In this document: positions 47,931-59,475 of the stretch, one piece after another | Layout: each line of letters opens with the position of its first letter | Position numbering within the stretch: position 1 is the first letter of the stretch | Source: Sepioteuthis lessoniana | Taxonomy: Eukaryota; Mollusca; Cephalopoda; Myopsida; Loliginidae | Direction of reading: 5' to 3' | NCBI GenBank assembly: GCA_963585895.1 | Contig: CAUZXS010002430.1 | Span: 1-64,000, forward strand | DNA: 64,000 nt | Position numbers and translations under genes: made by a program | The notes under the pieces: model-generated | Told to the model about the DNA's origin: nothing | Seen by the model: only the letters and a program-made list of their open reading frames with translations | The model's database searches: none

Positions 47931-48429
47931 GTAAGTTCATACATGATTAGATAAACACTATTTTGCAGATACAAAAAAGAGCAATACATTATTAGGCTAA
48001 TATTAATCATGTTTTTGGCTTATTAGTGTGAAAAAAATAAAAAACTTCAAATATATGAAATATATACAAGGTAATTTACTTAATATTAAGGAGCAAATTG
48101 TAAGCAAAATAACAAAAATGAACAACTCCAGTTTTTTTAAGATATGGGAAAGAGATGAAATTGTACTAAAAATACTATTTTTGGTACTCTTGTTTAAGAC
48201 ATATGGCAAAAGTGTCTGTTTTAATTCTGGATTCAAGATTCACTGGGGACTACTTGACTGTATTTACATATATTGAAATGGCAAATGAAACATTCGAGTA
48301 AAACGGAAATCTCATTGCTTTTAGCAATTAATCATTAAACAAGTTTGTGAACACTAAATGGAAAAAATAACAATGAATAAAATAATTATGATAACTGTAT
48401 CAAGGAAGTAGAAAAAAGACAGTACTTAC

Positions 48430-48641
48430 TTGGGATAATTTTTGTCATAAAAAGGAGCTTGTAAAATTCCTGCAGGAAAAACAATCTCATTTCTGGATGT
48501 TGTGTAGTAAGCATTGACTGTAGGTGGAGTCATTGCCCAAGTCTTCTTGGGAGGTTTGCGAAGTTTCTCCAAACCAACAATTAAGCTGAATTCAATATCC
48601 CGGACATTATTCCAGAAATATTCAGATTCATTAATCTTTAG
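48430..48641 (-). CDS. M13 metallopeptidase, exon with NAYY and VFPAGILQ motifs
   Basis: This 212-base exon encodes 70 residues plus two bases of the next codon. It begins LKINESEYFWNNV and carries W-A-M-T-P-P-T-V-N-A-Y-Y and N-E-I-V-F-P-A-G-I-L-Q-A-P-F-Y. The N-A-[YF]-Y block binds the substrate backbone in M13 enzymes, and VFPAGILQ.PF is among the family's best conserved stretches. The TPP-VNAYY form is nearer to endothelin-converting enzymes and invertebrate neprilysin-like proteins than to vertebrate neprilysin, which has AVVNAFY. The acceptor is TTATAG (AG at 48642-48643). The exon ends AA before the donor GTAAGTACT (48421-48429), and the lysine codon is completed by the first base of the HELTH exon. 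Downstream lies a 34.5-kb intron. Confidence 0.95.
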
Positions 48642-49555
48642 CTATAAAATAAATTTAAGAAAAGCAATAAAAGAAATTACTAACAAATATGTCTTTATAA
48701 AATACATTAAAATAATTTCTTATAATCAATAAAAAAAAAACACTAAGCACTTTGCATAAACATTACTAGTAAATAGTCAAATTTCATAAAATAGCTACAG
48801 TATAAGTATAATATCATTGCATACTTATATCATAGTATGACATCACAGAGTGATAACTTTTAAGCATTCTATGGCTGAATATCTGTTTGTGTGATTGTAG
48901 ACTAAAACAATTTTTTATTGTATGAATTTATCATGAGATCTATATTAGAAATATTCAAGGTGGTATTTTTCATGATTCAAATCAGCTGAATACCTGCTCA
49001 ATAGATGGGATTTTACCTTATGTAAACAGACTATGAATTTATTAATCTCAGTTTTTACTGTGACAATAAACACAAGCAAAGTATGTTTTTTGTGAGAACT
49101 TATAAATTAAGAAATATTATCAAAAGGTTAATGTTTGTGGCCCTCAGGTGGCTATTGTTCATACTATAAACAAAAACATGATTTTTTTAAAAGTACTAAT
49201 CATCTAATATCTGAAAAAAATTATGTAAGAAAGGTTATAACTTTGTTTTCTGGTTAGGAAGTTTGTAGCTTGTTGTCTATTTTATATGATTAAACAAAGA
49301 TATAAACATTTGGCTCAGCTAACCTGATGAACATAAAGTAAGGGTACAGTTCAACATTATACTAAAAGTGTAAATTGAATCCACAGCTAAAAACTTTAAA
49401 AGTTTCTGAATTTTTAAAAAGTAAAACATACTCAAACATGCTTCATGGTCCTATTAGTAACCACTGAAAATTGAGTGGTCATAACTCTACCTGTCCTTGA
49501 ATTATGAGATGATAAACAAAAATAACATTTAGTGGATAATAATCAAGTTGTGTAG

Positions 49556-49930
49556 ACAGCATGGGATCCCTTGACTCTTTCTCACCATCCATCCCTATCA
49601 TCTATTACGCCTGGTAGGTCTTCTCAACTACATTCAGCCTCCACTGATGTATGTAAGCCTTTGCTGGTCAGCCAGCACTGGTGTGTCCATATGTACAAGT
49701 CCATAAGAAAATATCGCTTATGAGTTTGTTCTTACATCTTACAGTGCCCAACATATCTTGTTTACCTTACTTGGATGGTTTGTGAGATGGGAGACAAGTG
49801 ACAAGATATTGGTTTGTGGAGTTTTGTTTCCAGAATTTGCTTAAAAAAAGCACATAGCATTCTTTATGTAGTTCCCATCTAGCTTTTTCTATAAGTGTTA
49901 GCTTAGAGTCCAGGTGGTACAACCATTTGA
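49556..49930 (-). mobile_element. LINE family A, 3' fragment
   Basis: Follows 34315-34690 with decay: CCTTGACTCTTTCTCACCATCC, CTTATGAGTTTGTTCTTAC, GAGATGGGAGACAAGTGAC and the CCCATCTAGCTTTTTCT region. It lies in the intron between the IGFP and NAYY exons. Confidence 0.7.
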
Positions 49931-50149
49931 TACATACATAAAAAGGGATTTGTCTTTTACTACAGGATACGTTTTAGTAATTTATTTATGACTTGATCAG
50001 TTTCAGTTGAAAAAGTTAGGGTTTGTTTTTTCATTGTAAGATATTATAAGTCCATTTGAAGGAATAGATAAAATGTCCGATTACAATTAGGAAATATAAT
50101 TGAATTATACAGCAAACTAACTGTAATAATGAAATTATGCATGTTGAGC

Positions 50150-50225
50150 AGTGTAATGGTTAGAGAGCAAAGGTAGAAGACCATAGTTAGTGGGTGATTC
50201 ATACTTCTGGTCTTGGACTTAACTA
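50150..50225 (+). mobile_element. tRNA-type SINE fragment (family 4)
   Basis: CAGTGTAATGGTTAGAGAGC (box A type) followed by GTGATTCATACTTCTGGTC, as in the complements of 20030-20150 and 23765-23885. Confidence 0.45.
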
Positions 50226-50448
50226 AGCTAAACCTAGTAAATGACAACAATAAAAATGAAATGATTAAGACATAGACATTTCAGTAATCAATGACTGAAA
50301 TCTTGGAATCTAAAAAATCTCATTTTCTTTCACTGCTGAAATTTTTTCTTATCTCTAACAAAAATGAAATTTTATAACCAACTAAACTTTTTAAGAACCA
50401 AGAGGGAAAAAACAAGAAGATATATTTTTCTGAATTTTATCTTAAGTT

Positions 50449-50451
<3 letters not shown>

Positions 50452-50529
<78 letters not shown>
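50452..50529. repeat. (AT)21(AG)17 compound microsatellite
   Basis: AT repeats (50452-50494) pass into AG repeats (50495-50529). It ends about 22 bases from the donor of the IGFP exon (50555-50560). Confidence 0.95.
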
Positions 50530-50532
<3 letters not shown>

Positions 50533-50560
50533 CCTTACAGAAAGCTTAATAAAAACTTAC

Positions 50561-50638
50561 CCTAGAGTATAACTTATTCAATTTAGTTGCATTCAGAATG
50601 TTGGCTGGGAAGCCAATCATATCAACAATTGCATTGGC
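50561..50638 (-). CDS. M13 metallopeptidase, internal exon b
   Basis: This 78-base exon encodes 26 residues containing ANAIVDMIGFPANILN and ending KLYSR. The I-x-x-M-I-G-[FY]-P block is a family hallmark just downstream of the WMDxxT segment, and it follows the preceding exon (ending AAIDK) in the expected order. The acceptor is TTTCAG (AG at 50639-50640, minus strand) and the donor is GTAAGT (50555-50560). Both borders are phase 0. A compound (AT)n(AG)n microsatellite begins about 30 bases past the donor (50452-50529), so it lies in the first bases of the next intron. The short length and phase symmetry (0-0) mean skipping this exon would keep the frame; whether that happens is not visible here. 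Confidence 0.92.
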
Positions 50639-52286
50639 CTGAAAAAAATTGAAAATTATAGCATTATCAATAAACATTCATTTTTAGATGTAATGATCAT
50701 AAAAAAGGAAAACAAAAAGGATACAGTTTTTGTAAAAGCAAACTAAATGAATTTAGAAGGTAATTTATAATCATTAAACAAAGGGAACATAACACTAAAC
50801 AATTAGTTATTTGAGTTCATTAAATCAAAATCTTTTAGCATATCCTTCTATATACCTACACACAAAACATATCCTATAAAAAAAGACAGAGAAAGAGTGA
50901 GGGCATAAAACAAGCTGTCATTTATTTCATTTTTAAATCATATATATATTGTTTTTAATGAATCCAAAGAGAAAATACACTTTGTTCTTAATGATTTCAA
51001 GTTTGAAAGGAAATATTTAAATTCTATTCTTTGTTAGGTATCAACTGGAAGAGTAGTGTTGTGGCTTAAACATTTAATTCATACGTCTTCTTTTTTTTAG
51101 TTACTGAGATTTATTAATGTTTGAAGAAAAAAAAAAACAACACCTGTATGCATGAAATATTTTCCAAGGAATATATTGGCGCAATAAATAAATAATACCA
51201 CCAACTAAAATTGATTGGTTATCTGTGTTAGGATAAATATATTTAGAACCTGAATTAGAACAAGAATCTGGCACAATAAAGAGAGAAACAGCAATAATGA
51301 AGATATTAATAATAAATATATTAGGATGAGTTAAAACTTTTGTAATAATAAATATATTAGGATAAGTTCAAATTTTTGTAGTATTTTGGTATGTGCTAGT
51401 TTGCTGCAGTATATCATGTGACTAAAGCAGTTCAAGCAATAGCATGTACCTACTATGGCTAGTAGTATCATGGAAGTTGGCATTTCTTAACTCCGTATAT
51501 GATTTGAAAGCCATAGAGATGATCAAGCAGTCGTCTGAGGAATTAATCCTTTACAAGTTCTAACTGGGCCATAACACCACAAAAGTGACCAAATACATTT
51601 TATGAAAGGTGAACGTGAAGTTGTTCACAGACAGATGGTTAAAAAATTTTGCTTAGATAGCAAGAACCTTGAAAATCAGGAAGGCTTAGAATTGTAGATT
51701 CCAAGATCATGCACCAAGCCATAGAGGAAAATCTGCCAAGAGTATCAGGCGAGTTTGGGAACTCAGAGTCCAGTGTGGTTTGTCACCTTGACAACCTTAG
51801 TAAAAGTATCTAGAACTGCTGAGTTGTGCCTTATGTTACCAAAATATTGCAAAACCTTTGACTCACCTTAGTATATAACTGATCATTCAAGATGGCAGAT
51901 TTTGATTGTCAAGTTCCATACTGAGCTTTGCAACTAAATTAAGGCTCAAGACTTGAATAAGTAAAACACAATTTGCCTGAATAAGCTTTTAAATCACTTA
52001 TTTCAACAGCTCTTTTGCTGATAAACAAAAATATTTGGAGTTATCTAAGTCAAAAATAGTTTTTTCTTTTTTTCTTTTCCTAATTAAACTCAGATTCAAA
52101 TAGTTTTGAATTAAGTGCTGTTTAAAATTGTAATAGCAATTCCAAATTAGATTTATTGATCAATTTATCAAGTAGAGTTTTACTGTTTTAAAGATATGCA
52201 AAGTGTATTTTAATTCAATCAAAGCATAATTTTTTCTAACAACCAATAACAGGATAACCAATCCAGAAAACAATTGAAAATGTTAC
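50639..52286 (-). other. M13 gene intron, 1.6 kb
   Basis: Intron between exons a and b, with a GTAACA donor and TTTCAG acceptor on the minus strand. It contains a plus-strand mariner remnant at 51308-51890. 50650-51300 and 51900-52280 show nothing I recognise. Confidence 0.85.
51308..51890 (+). mobile_element. Mariner remnant, N-terminal half
   Basis: It begins with two tandem 36-base copies of the terminal region (51308-51343, 51344-51379; TATTAGGATRAGTTNAAA-type), then the leader (GGTATGTGCTAGTTTGCTGC), a decayed start near 51473 (ATGGAAGTTGGCATTTC) and the helix-turn-helix half: LENQEGL, MHQAIEENLPRVSGEFGNS, VVCHLDNLSKSI, VPYVTKILQNL. The catalytic half is missing. Confidence 0.65.
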
Positions 52287-52385
52287 CTTATCAATTGCAG
52301 CTTTTCGTGTTTCATCATCCATCCAAGACAAGTATGGAAGGTTCTTTTTAAAAGCCGTCTTAATTTCATTCACCATCAACTCAGC
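52287..52385 (-). CDS. M13 metallopeptidase, internal exon a
   Basis: This 99-base exon encodes 33 residues, beginning AELMVNEIK and including LSWMDDETRKAAIDK. It matches the helical segment of M13 peptidases (neprilysin, endothelin-converting enzyme) that precedes the catalytic core, where family members carry an E-x(4)-W-M-D-x-x-T-[RK]-x-x-A pattern. On the minus strand it starts after a TTTTAG acceptor (52386-52387 is the AG) and ends at AAG before a GTAACA donor (52281-52286). Both borders are in phase 0, and the next exon reads on without a break. The protein would be a zinc endopeptidase, usually a type II membrane protein with its catalytic domain outside the cell, cutting small peptides. 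I found no exon further upstream within the window. Orthology within M13 cannot be settled from this piece. Confidence 0.9.
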
Positions 52386-53109
52386 CTAAAATAAAGTAAA
52401 CATATAGAAATAATTTCAATTTGAGAACAAATTGTTGCAATACTTTTAGTAAAATAAAATGAAAATAAAGACAAAATTCCCGTTATGTTCCATAAACAAA
52501 TTGTCTTTTCTACCTAATATTTTAATCACTAAAACTTAATTACATAATCATGTAAATTTCCACAAGTGTTTGATGAGCAACAGAAAATCAAAACAACTGA
52601 TAGTTGCTTATTCTTGAACTTTACAAAGTTCAACTCATTGGCTATTGAGACTTTTATCTTTGATTTTTACTAAAGACAATTTGGAGATGCTTCTGCTGTT
52701 AAACTAAGAACTTTTAAATCAATTGATTTCTGTATTCAACATTGTGAAATGGGTTTTCAGTATTTTTACAAATAAGAAAAGGCTAAGACAGATGACTTTA
52801 TTTTCATGATTACTTGTTTAGCATAATATTTTATTCATTATATATTGCAACAATAAACATTTAAATTATTGAAGTAATCAACTTCTTGCCTGAAAAATTT
52901 CTTAAACATTCATAAGTGATTTTTTGTACATTTTTTAGAGAGGATACAAATTGTAAATTATTGTTATATGATATTTTTTTAAATTGTAAATATTAACTGG
53001 GATAGTCAAATCACTTTCAAAGATTCTTTTGAAAATGAATGTTTTATACTTTAAATAGTTAATTAAATTTATTTATAAAAAGATGAGAATAACATTTATT
53101 AAAAGTAAA

Positions 53110-55155
53110 TTAGTAAAAGCAAAGTAATGGCTGGGCCCTTCTTAACAACAGAGATATTAGAGATAAATATGTATTAGAATTAAGAAACAGATTCAAGACA
53201 TTACAAAAGAAGACAGAAAAAGGTACCCCAAATGACGAATATGAGAATTTCGTCAACGCGCACATAGAGGCTGCAGCGAAGTGTATTCCAACGAAACCTA
53301 GAACTAAATATAGAGTCCCATGGGAAATGTTAGCGGTTAGAGAAAAACATGCACATGTGAAAACTGCCTCCAAAAGCTATAGGAAGAACCCAACAAAAAC
53401 AAATGCCATAAAACTAAAAAAGGCACAATATCAATTAACAGGCATATATCTAAAAGAACAGATAGAATACATACAAAATCAGATAGGTAAGATTAGAGAC
53501 TCAGTAGAAGATAGGCAACCTAGGATAGCCTGGCAAACAATAAACAAAGTGAGTAAAAGGAAGAGTACAACCAAAGCAAAATTGAAAGCTGCAAACCAAC
53601 AAGAAAGAATAAAACTGTGGAAACAGCATTTCGAAAATCTACTAGGAAACCCACCGAAAGTTACGCATGAACCAACCACCAGAATTATTAGTAAACAATT
53701 GGACATTAAACAAGGACCATTCACGCAAGAAGAACTCAACTCTGTTCTTAAAAAAATTTTAATTAGGAAAGCTGCAGGGCTTGACAAGATTCCCCCAGAA
53801 GTATGGTAGATCAGACAATTCGACGGCATACTGCTCCGGCACTGCAACGCAGTCTATAATCAAAATCCAATAGACAGAAGGATGAAGGGATGTATCCTCC
53901 CCTTCCCTAAAAAGGGTGACCTCGGATTAGCCAAGAACTACAGAGGTATAACACTTACATCTATAGCAGCCAAAATTTACAATGCCCTACTATGAAACCA
54001 CATAGAACCCAAAATCGAAAACATCCTTAGGAAAAACCAAAATGGCTTCCAAAAAAATAGATCCACAACCTCACAAATAGTGACCATCCATAGAATCCTT
54101 GAAGGCGTACGGACAAAAAACCCACAGGCGACATTGCTATTTTTCAGCTCTACCAAGGCCTTCAATTCCATTCACAGAGGGGAGATGGAACAAATCCTAC
54201 TAACATACGGCCTACCAAAAGAAACTGTTGCAGCAATAATGATTCTCTATAGAAACACCAAAGTGAAAGTACGTTCACCGGATGGAGACACAGAATACTT
54301 CGACATTGTAGCAGGAGTACTACAAGGGGACACGCTAGCCTCATCTGCCTAGACTACGTGCTTAGAACACTGATCGAATGGCTTCGAGCTGACAAAGAAA
54401 AGAAGCAGAAGGTACCCCGCAAAAACAATTACCGACATCGACTATGCCGATGACATAGCGATACTGGCTAATACGCCCAACCAAGCCGAAACACTACTGC
54501 ATAGTTTCGAACGAGTCGCCGCAGGCATTGGCCTCCAAGTCAATGCACACAAAACTGAATATATGTGCTTTAATCAAGCAGGCGACATTTCCATACGAGA
54601 GGGAACCTCTCTGAAACTGGTAGACAAATTCACCTACCTTGGAAGCAGTGTCTCATCAACCAAAAAAGACATTGACACGCAGCTAATGAAGGCATGGACA
54701 GCTATCAATAAGCTATCGATCATATGGAAATCAGACCTGACCAATAAAATGAAACAGTTTTTTTTTCAGGCAGCGGTCGTGTCGTTACAGCTATATGGAT
54801 GCACCACTTGGACACTAACAAAAAGGCTGGAGAAGAAGCTAGATGGCAATTACACAAGAATGTTATGAGCAATATTGAATAAGTCCTGGCGGCAACACCC
54901 CACAAAACACCAACTATACGGCCACCTGCCTCCCACCACAAAAATTATCCAAGTTAGACGAACCAGACACGCAGGACACTGCTGGAGAAGCAGAGACGAG
55001 CTCATAAGTGATGTACTCCTATGGACCCCCACATAGGGCTGAGCAAAAGCAGGACAACCAGCTAGCCCTGAAGACCTGCCAGAGGCGATGAACAGTAGGG
55101 TAAAGTGGCGAAAGAGGGTCAAGGATATCCGTGCTAGTGGCACGACATGATGATG
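53110..55155 (+). mobile_element. LINE family A, longest copy
   Basis: The plus strand covers the linker after the endonuclease (LRNRFKTLQKKTEKGT near 53175-53225; 53327-53809 open, 160 codons) and the RT domain: IRKAAGLDKIPPEVW near 53765-53805, KGDLGLAKNYRGITLTSI near 53910-53965, then NGFQKNRSTTSQI, TKAFNSIHR, GVLQGDTLASSA and the catalytic IDYADDIAIL near 54430-54460. Then comes the C-terminal domain to RVKDIRASGTT, ending at CATGATGATGATGAA (55146-55159). It has several stops (53807, 53994, 54351, 54866) and a deletion in the last third. 5' truncated: no endonuclease. It lies in the M13 gene intron upstream of exon a, antisense to the gene. Confidence 0.85.
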
Positions 55156-55159
55156 ATGA

Positions 55160-56270
55160 ATGATTTTTACATAGAAATTCAAAGGCTCTTCAGAATAGCA
55201 ACAGATTCTGTATTAATTGTATAAATTTTAGATTTCAAATAAGTAACATTTGTAGATCCTGTTCAATTATGCATTCAAAAAGTGCACAATGAATCATAAA
55301 CCAACAAAAATTATTGAAACATTATCAATAGTACAGATTAACCCAAAGCCAAACTTTTCCAATGTTAGTATCATAAGGAAATAAGAAAAGTTTTGGTAAA
55401 CAGGCCAAAGCCTGGCCAATTTACCAAAACTTTCTTCATTCCCAAATGATACCTGCATTAAGAAAATAAGTTCTTAAGAAGTTTGACTTTGGATTACCCT
55501 TAGTGCATTTTTAACCTGGACAATAAAGCAAATCTATGAGCTGAAAAAATATAAAAACATAAAGCAACTAAGGTGAGATATTTATTGGAGATGAAGACAC
55601 CTGTAAAACAATTAAGTATAATTTTACCTAAAATATTTTCTTTTGAATCAATAATCTCACAAGCCTAACAATTGTCTTTCTTTCAATCATTTTGGATCAT
55701 CTTCAGCTGCCATGACATATTGTTTATTATATGAAAAAGTAGGAAGACAGCAACAAAACATTGGATTTAACTATTGAAAATATCTTTAAAAAAAACTATT
55801 GGCTCATTGCTATACAAACCAATGCACAACATTCAACACAATCTTTTCATTGTAATAAACCACTCTTAATTTTAAAAAAAAGAGAGAGAAAAAAGATTTT
55901 TAATTACATCATAGCTGTAGGATAAAAAGATCAATCTTTGCTTTGAGCATGAACAGAGAACTCCCTACCAGCAAAAGATAAACATTCACATAAAAGTATT
56001 TATGCTTCCAAAATTTGGAAAGCAGATGTAACTCACAACTAGAAGTTGAAAGTCATTTTGGAGAATTGAGTCTTGCAAGTGAAATATTCCACATGAAGGA
56101 TTTTTTAAAAATCATCACCGCTATGTAAAAATATTCTTTCAACACAGGTCTTTTCCTTTCCAAAATTCTCCTTCTCTTTGTCTCCATTACTACTTTATTT
56201 ACACATCATTAACTCCTCACCTCACCAAGTAATGTGTTTTATAGAATTAGAATTAATGGTAATCTTATAG
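55160..56270. other. AT-rich sequence without recognised features
   Basis: No exon-like frame or repeat family recognised. A short imperfect inverted repeat (AAAAGTTTTGGTAAAC near 55386 and TTTACCAAAACTTTC near 55420) is visible. Confidence 0.5.
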
Positions 56271-56274
56271 GATC

Positions 56275-56380
56275 TGGATGCAGGTCTGTGCAACATTATA
56301 TGGAAGACCAACAGGTGTCCATGCAGCAAGCCTCCTCTCTCCAAGCTACTGATGTTGTGCAAAAGGGAAGTCAAGGGCTG
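56275..56380 (+). mobile_element. SINE-like fragment
   Basis: GCAGGTCTGTGCAACATTAT…GTCCATGCAGCAAGCCTCCTC…GATGTTGTGCAAAAGGGAAG is GC-richer than its flanks and resembles the body of a common cephalopod short repeat. This is recognition from memory, with no second copy in the window. Confidence 0.35.
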
Positions 56381-56384
56381 ATAT

Positions 56385-56530
56385 AGTTTAGTACATTGTA
56401 ATTACAAGAATTGCCAGAATGAGCTCTTGGTTTTAAATTCAGAATTCTCCTTCTAGAATGATTGCCCACCAAGGCTTGAACACCCAGCCTACTTCATCTG
56501 CTATTTTATCCATAGCTAGAGGATTTCCAA
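56385..56530 (-). mobile_element. SINE fragment, AT-tailed family
   Basis: AATTCAGAATTCTCCTTCTAG, GATTGCCCACCAAGGCTTGAA and ATTTTATCCATAGCTAGAGG match 46450-46535. Head missing. Confidence 0.5.
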
Positions 56531-56654
56531 ATGAAAAATATTATTTTGATAGTGATTTGAAGACATTTTCTTTTCTTTTTAAATTAATTATTAAATAAAT
56601 ATCTCCAAATGAAAACTAAAGGAAAGAAAAAATATGCTTTCTTAATTGCATTTA

Positions 56655-56878
56655 ATTGGCTTGGTTTAGCCTTTTTGTTTAATGGCATTTCAACATTTAT
56701 GGGTCATTAAATATAGAGGAACAGTGGTGGTACTACTTAATCCATAGCTGGAGAGGATAAGAGAGTTCATACCTTTCCTAAGGATCTTAGTCCAAAGTGA
56801 ATATAGCACTACTGGAGTTTGCTCTCGCTTACTATGATGTAGTCCAGCATGTAAGCCACTATGCCATAGGGACTCCTC
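56655..56878 (-). mobile_element. tRNA-derived SINE, CCAAA-tailed family
   Basis: On the minus strand: head GGAGTCCCTATGGCATAGTGG and GAGAGCAAACTCC (weak box B), body with GGAAAGGTATGAACTCTC and CCAGCTATGGATTAAG, and a tail with GAAATGCCATTAAACAAAAAGG. Diverged from the copies at 47251 and 59487. Confidence 0.65.
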
Positions 56879-58109
56879 AACAATTGTATTTGAGTATATA
56901 TCTCTGCAATCACACATATATACAGTTATCACAGTTAAGAGTTAACAATAAATTCCTATAAAAAAAACTCTTTTGAGATAAAGATAACTAAGTATTTGAG
57001 AAAGAATCAACCAATAAAATGATGAAAGTAAATCTACCGTATTCTAAAAACTTAATCAGTAGCTTTTCATTTTACTGTAAAAAGGCTTTGAAACAATCAT
57101 TTGGCAATCATTAAGTTTGTCAGAAAGTTAAACAAACATGCTATGAAAAAAAGCAAAGACCATTTTGCTTGAGACTGACCTGAATCTCAAAAGATTTGTC
57201 TCAATTCAAGCAAAGCCTACATCAGACGTAAAAAATGCTCAAGAGGCTATTTTATCCACTTAAGTGTTACTGAACTTTGTATTTAAAATAGATTTCCAAA
57301 AACAACTCTTACATCTAAAGTTATTTAAAAAATAATGGCTGATTCTATATTCAAATGTGCCATAAAATCAGCCATTATTTTTCAAACAACCTAATATAAT
57401 CTATATAGAAAATATATAGAATTATCTGAATCTAATAACTTTGCTTCACGATTTTAAAAAAGGTATTATTTCAGGACAAATTTAAAGATCAAATCAATTT
57501 TCTTAAAAAAAATAATTTGGGTTATTTTTTAGATTTCTTATATAATTTTCAAGTTTAAAGATTATCAATAATAGCTTTTAATCAGATCATTATTATTCTA
57601 TCAATACCACTGTCTTATTCCAGTTTATAAACAAAGTAATTAATAAATGTTTTCATAAAGAAACAAGTTGAATAAAAAAGAGCTTCTTATAACTAATTAT
57701 CTGGATAATTTTCATTTCATTATTGAATAATCATGAATTTTAGAATAAGAATCATAATCAGCTAAGCTGTACTGCAACAACACTTATGGGATTAGAACCA
57801 AATCCTCTATTAATATTTGAGAAGTGTTTGTCCTTGAGATTATACTACCAAATAGTATGCATAATTACTGGACTCAGGGGAAAGTTTCAATATTTAAAAA
57901 AAAATTGTCCCTCATGTAGAAAGTTGTGGAGGAGTTTCTAACAATCAACAGAAAGCCACATTGCTGCAAGATATAAAATTTGTAATTGTTCAAAATTCAT
58001 ATTTCCAAACTTTCAAAGAAAAATTAAGAACAAATTAATTCTCTTACTCATATAATTATGTGTCTAAACATTACAATGAAAGTCAAAATTTTTATGATAT
58101 TTGGATAAC

Positions 58110-58523
58110 ATAAGGCACAATTTGGCACTTTCAGATGCTTCTACTGAGGTTGTGAAGGTGACAATCTACACTGATGACAAGCTGGCCTGATACTCTCAAA
58201 GTGCTACTTGTCAGATTTGCTTCTATGGCTTGGAGCATAGCCTCAGAACCCATGGTTTTAGGTCTACCTAACCTTGCCAGATCTTTGGGGTTCTTGCAAC
58301 CAAAGCAAAATTACTTGAACAATCTGGTTATTGTACTGTGATCAACAGCACCTTTCATACAACAAATGATTTTGGTTGCTTCTGCAGCTTTATGGTCCAG
58401 TTAAAATGTATAAAGCAAAAGTTCCAAAATTAGACTACATTGTAAGTACATTTGAGCTGCTTTCAAATCACAAACATAGTGAAGTAATTCCCATTGTGGC
58501 AACACACTAACTACCACTATACT
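58110..58523 (-). mobile_element. Mariner remnant, N-terminal half
   Basis: The minus strand decodes with few interruptions to STITRLFK, FGCKNPKDLARLGRPKTMGS and EAMLQAIEANLTSSTLRVSGQ, the mariner helix-turn-helix region with the linker GRPKT. A possible start is near 58495. It stops at a TG-starting LTR-like sequence at 58524. Confidence 0.65.
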
Positions 58524-59363
58524 ATGTTACAAGACATTAATACCCACTAAACTATAGCATAGCAACTTGCTTATAAAAGTCATCCAGTAAGATGACCTGC
58601 ATTGAAAATAGGTTAAGGAATCTAGACAAGACTTCTTCCCCAAACCAGACCGGTTGCATGCAAAAGAGCAACCGACATTATGATTTGAATATGGAAGCCG
58701 CTGATTGGATGAAAGATGGTATGCGTCAAAGTTATATTTTTGCACACCAGAAATACTAATTGAAAAGAGAGTCAGTCTAAAAGCTTCAAACAATGCAGAT
58801 GGTAAATTGCTTTAGTAAAGGAAAAGAAAGAATATAGCCAATTCACTGAAGGCAAATAGCCACCATACAGATCAAGATTGAAAAAAACCTTAGGAAGAAA
58901 AGAAAAGCGAAAATCCTAAGATTCATCTTGAAGCCATTCATGATCACAACGATGATAATAGAAGAAGATATGAAATTTGAAAAGAAAATAGAATTGACTT
59001 GACTTTCTGTAGACAACAGAAAGTGAAAGAAAGTAAAAAAGAAAAAAGTAAAGAGAAAGACATTTGTGAACTTTCTGATGAGACAATGAACTGAAATAGA
59101 AAATATCAGAATTGAGATAAGTAAAAGACATAATTCCCTCTGCCCAAAATACATTGTAATCGCATACATTAATAAAGCTGTTATATCTGTTCGCACACAT
59201 CGATACATATACGAATGTTAGATTTGTTTGTTTTATTAATGTCTTGATCCTCTTGGTCATTCGATATTCATTTGCATTTGGCAAATAAAAATTCTTGATA
59301 CATAATTCTGTTAAATTGTCTTTGGTTCATCTCTTTGAGGATTTCTGCCCCATTTTTATATCA
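58524..59363 (+). mobile_element. Possible LTR of an unknown retroelement
   Basis: It begins TGTTACAAGAC and may end …TTTTTATATCA just before TTGGGAGCCCATTCAGGAT (59368-59386), which resembles a primer-binding site next to an LTR. Inside are TTATAAAAG (58570) and AATAAA words (59170, 59282). I found no second LTR or coding region, and the TATA box is unusually near the start, so the limits are uncertain. Confidence 0.25.
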
Positions 59364-59475
59364 TATTTGGGAGCCCATTCAGGATATTGTATATTACAGA
59401 ATTTTACATATTTGAGGACTTGTCTGTAGATTTATATAGAGGCTTTTATTCACGTGTTCTGACATCATCATGGTT

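Larger units (their letters stand above)
13967..48429 (-). other. 34.5-kb intron of the M13 gene
   Basis: This interval lies between the VFPAGILQ exon and the HELTH exon, with a GTAAGT donor and a TTTTGCAG acceptor on the minus strand. It contains most of the mobile elements listed here. Stretches in which I see no recognisable gene or repeat, only AT-rich sequence: 13970-16500, 16600-17550, 17750-19990, 21100-21800, 23900-24950, 26-kb element flanks, 27200-27800, 29660-30250, 36130-36760, 36970-38780, 40110-40800, 40870-42100, 42200-42770, 43700-45290. A block at about 14640-14890 is less AT-rich than its surroundings and could be a further unrecognised repeat. Confidence 0.85.
48642..50560 (-). 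other. M13 gene intron, 1.9 kb
   Basis: Intron between the IGFP exon and the NAYY exon. It has a GTAAGT donor and a TTATAG acceptor on the minus strand. It contains a LINE 3' fragment (49556-49930), a tRNA-type SINE fragment (50150-50225) and an (AT)n(AG)n array (50452-50529). The rest is featureless AT-rich sequence. Confidence 0.85.

Noticed and set aside
53479-53847. 122-codon minus-strand frame
   Set aside because: Antisense shadow of the LINE family A reverse transcriptase.
58843-59284. Two overlapping minus-strand frames of about 120 codons
   Set aside because: Phe/Ser/Leu-rich chance frames on the strand opposite a purine-rich stretch, overlapping in different frames, with no domain.
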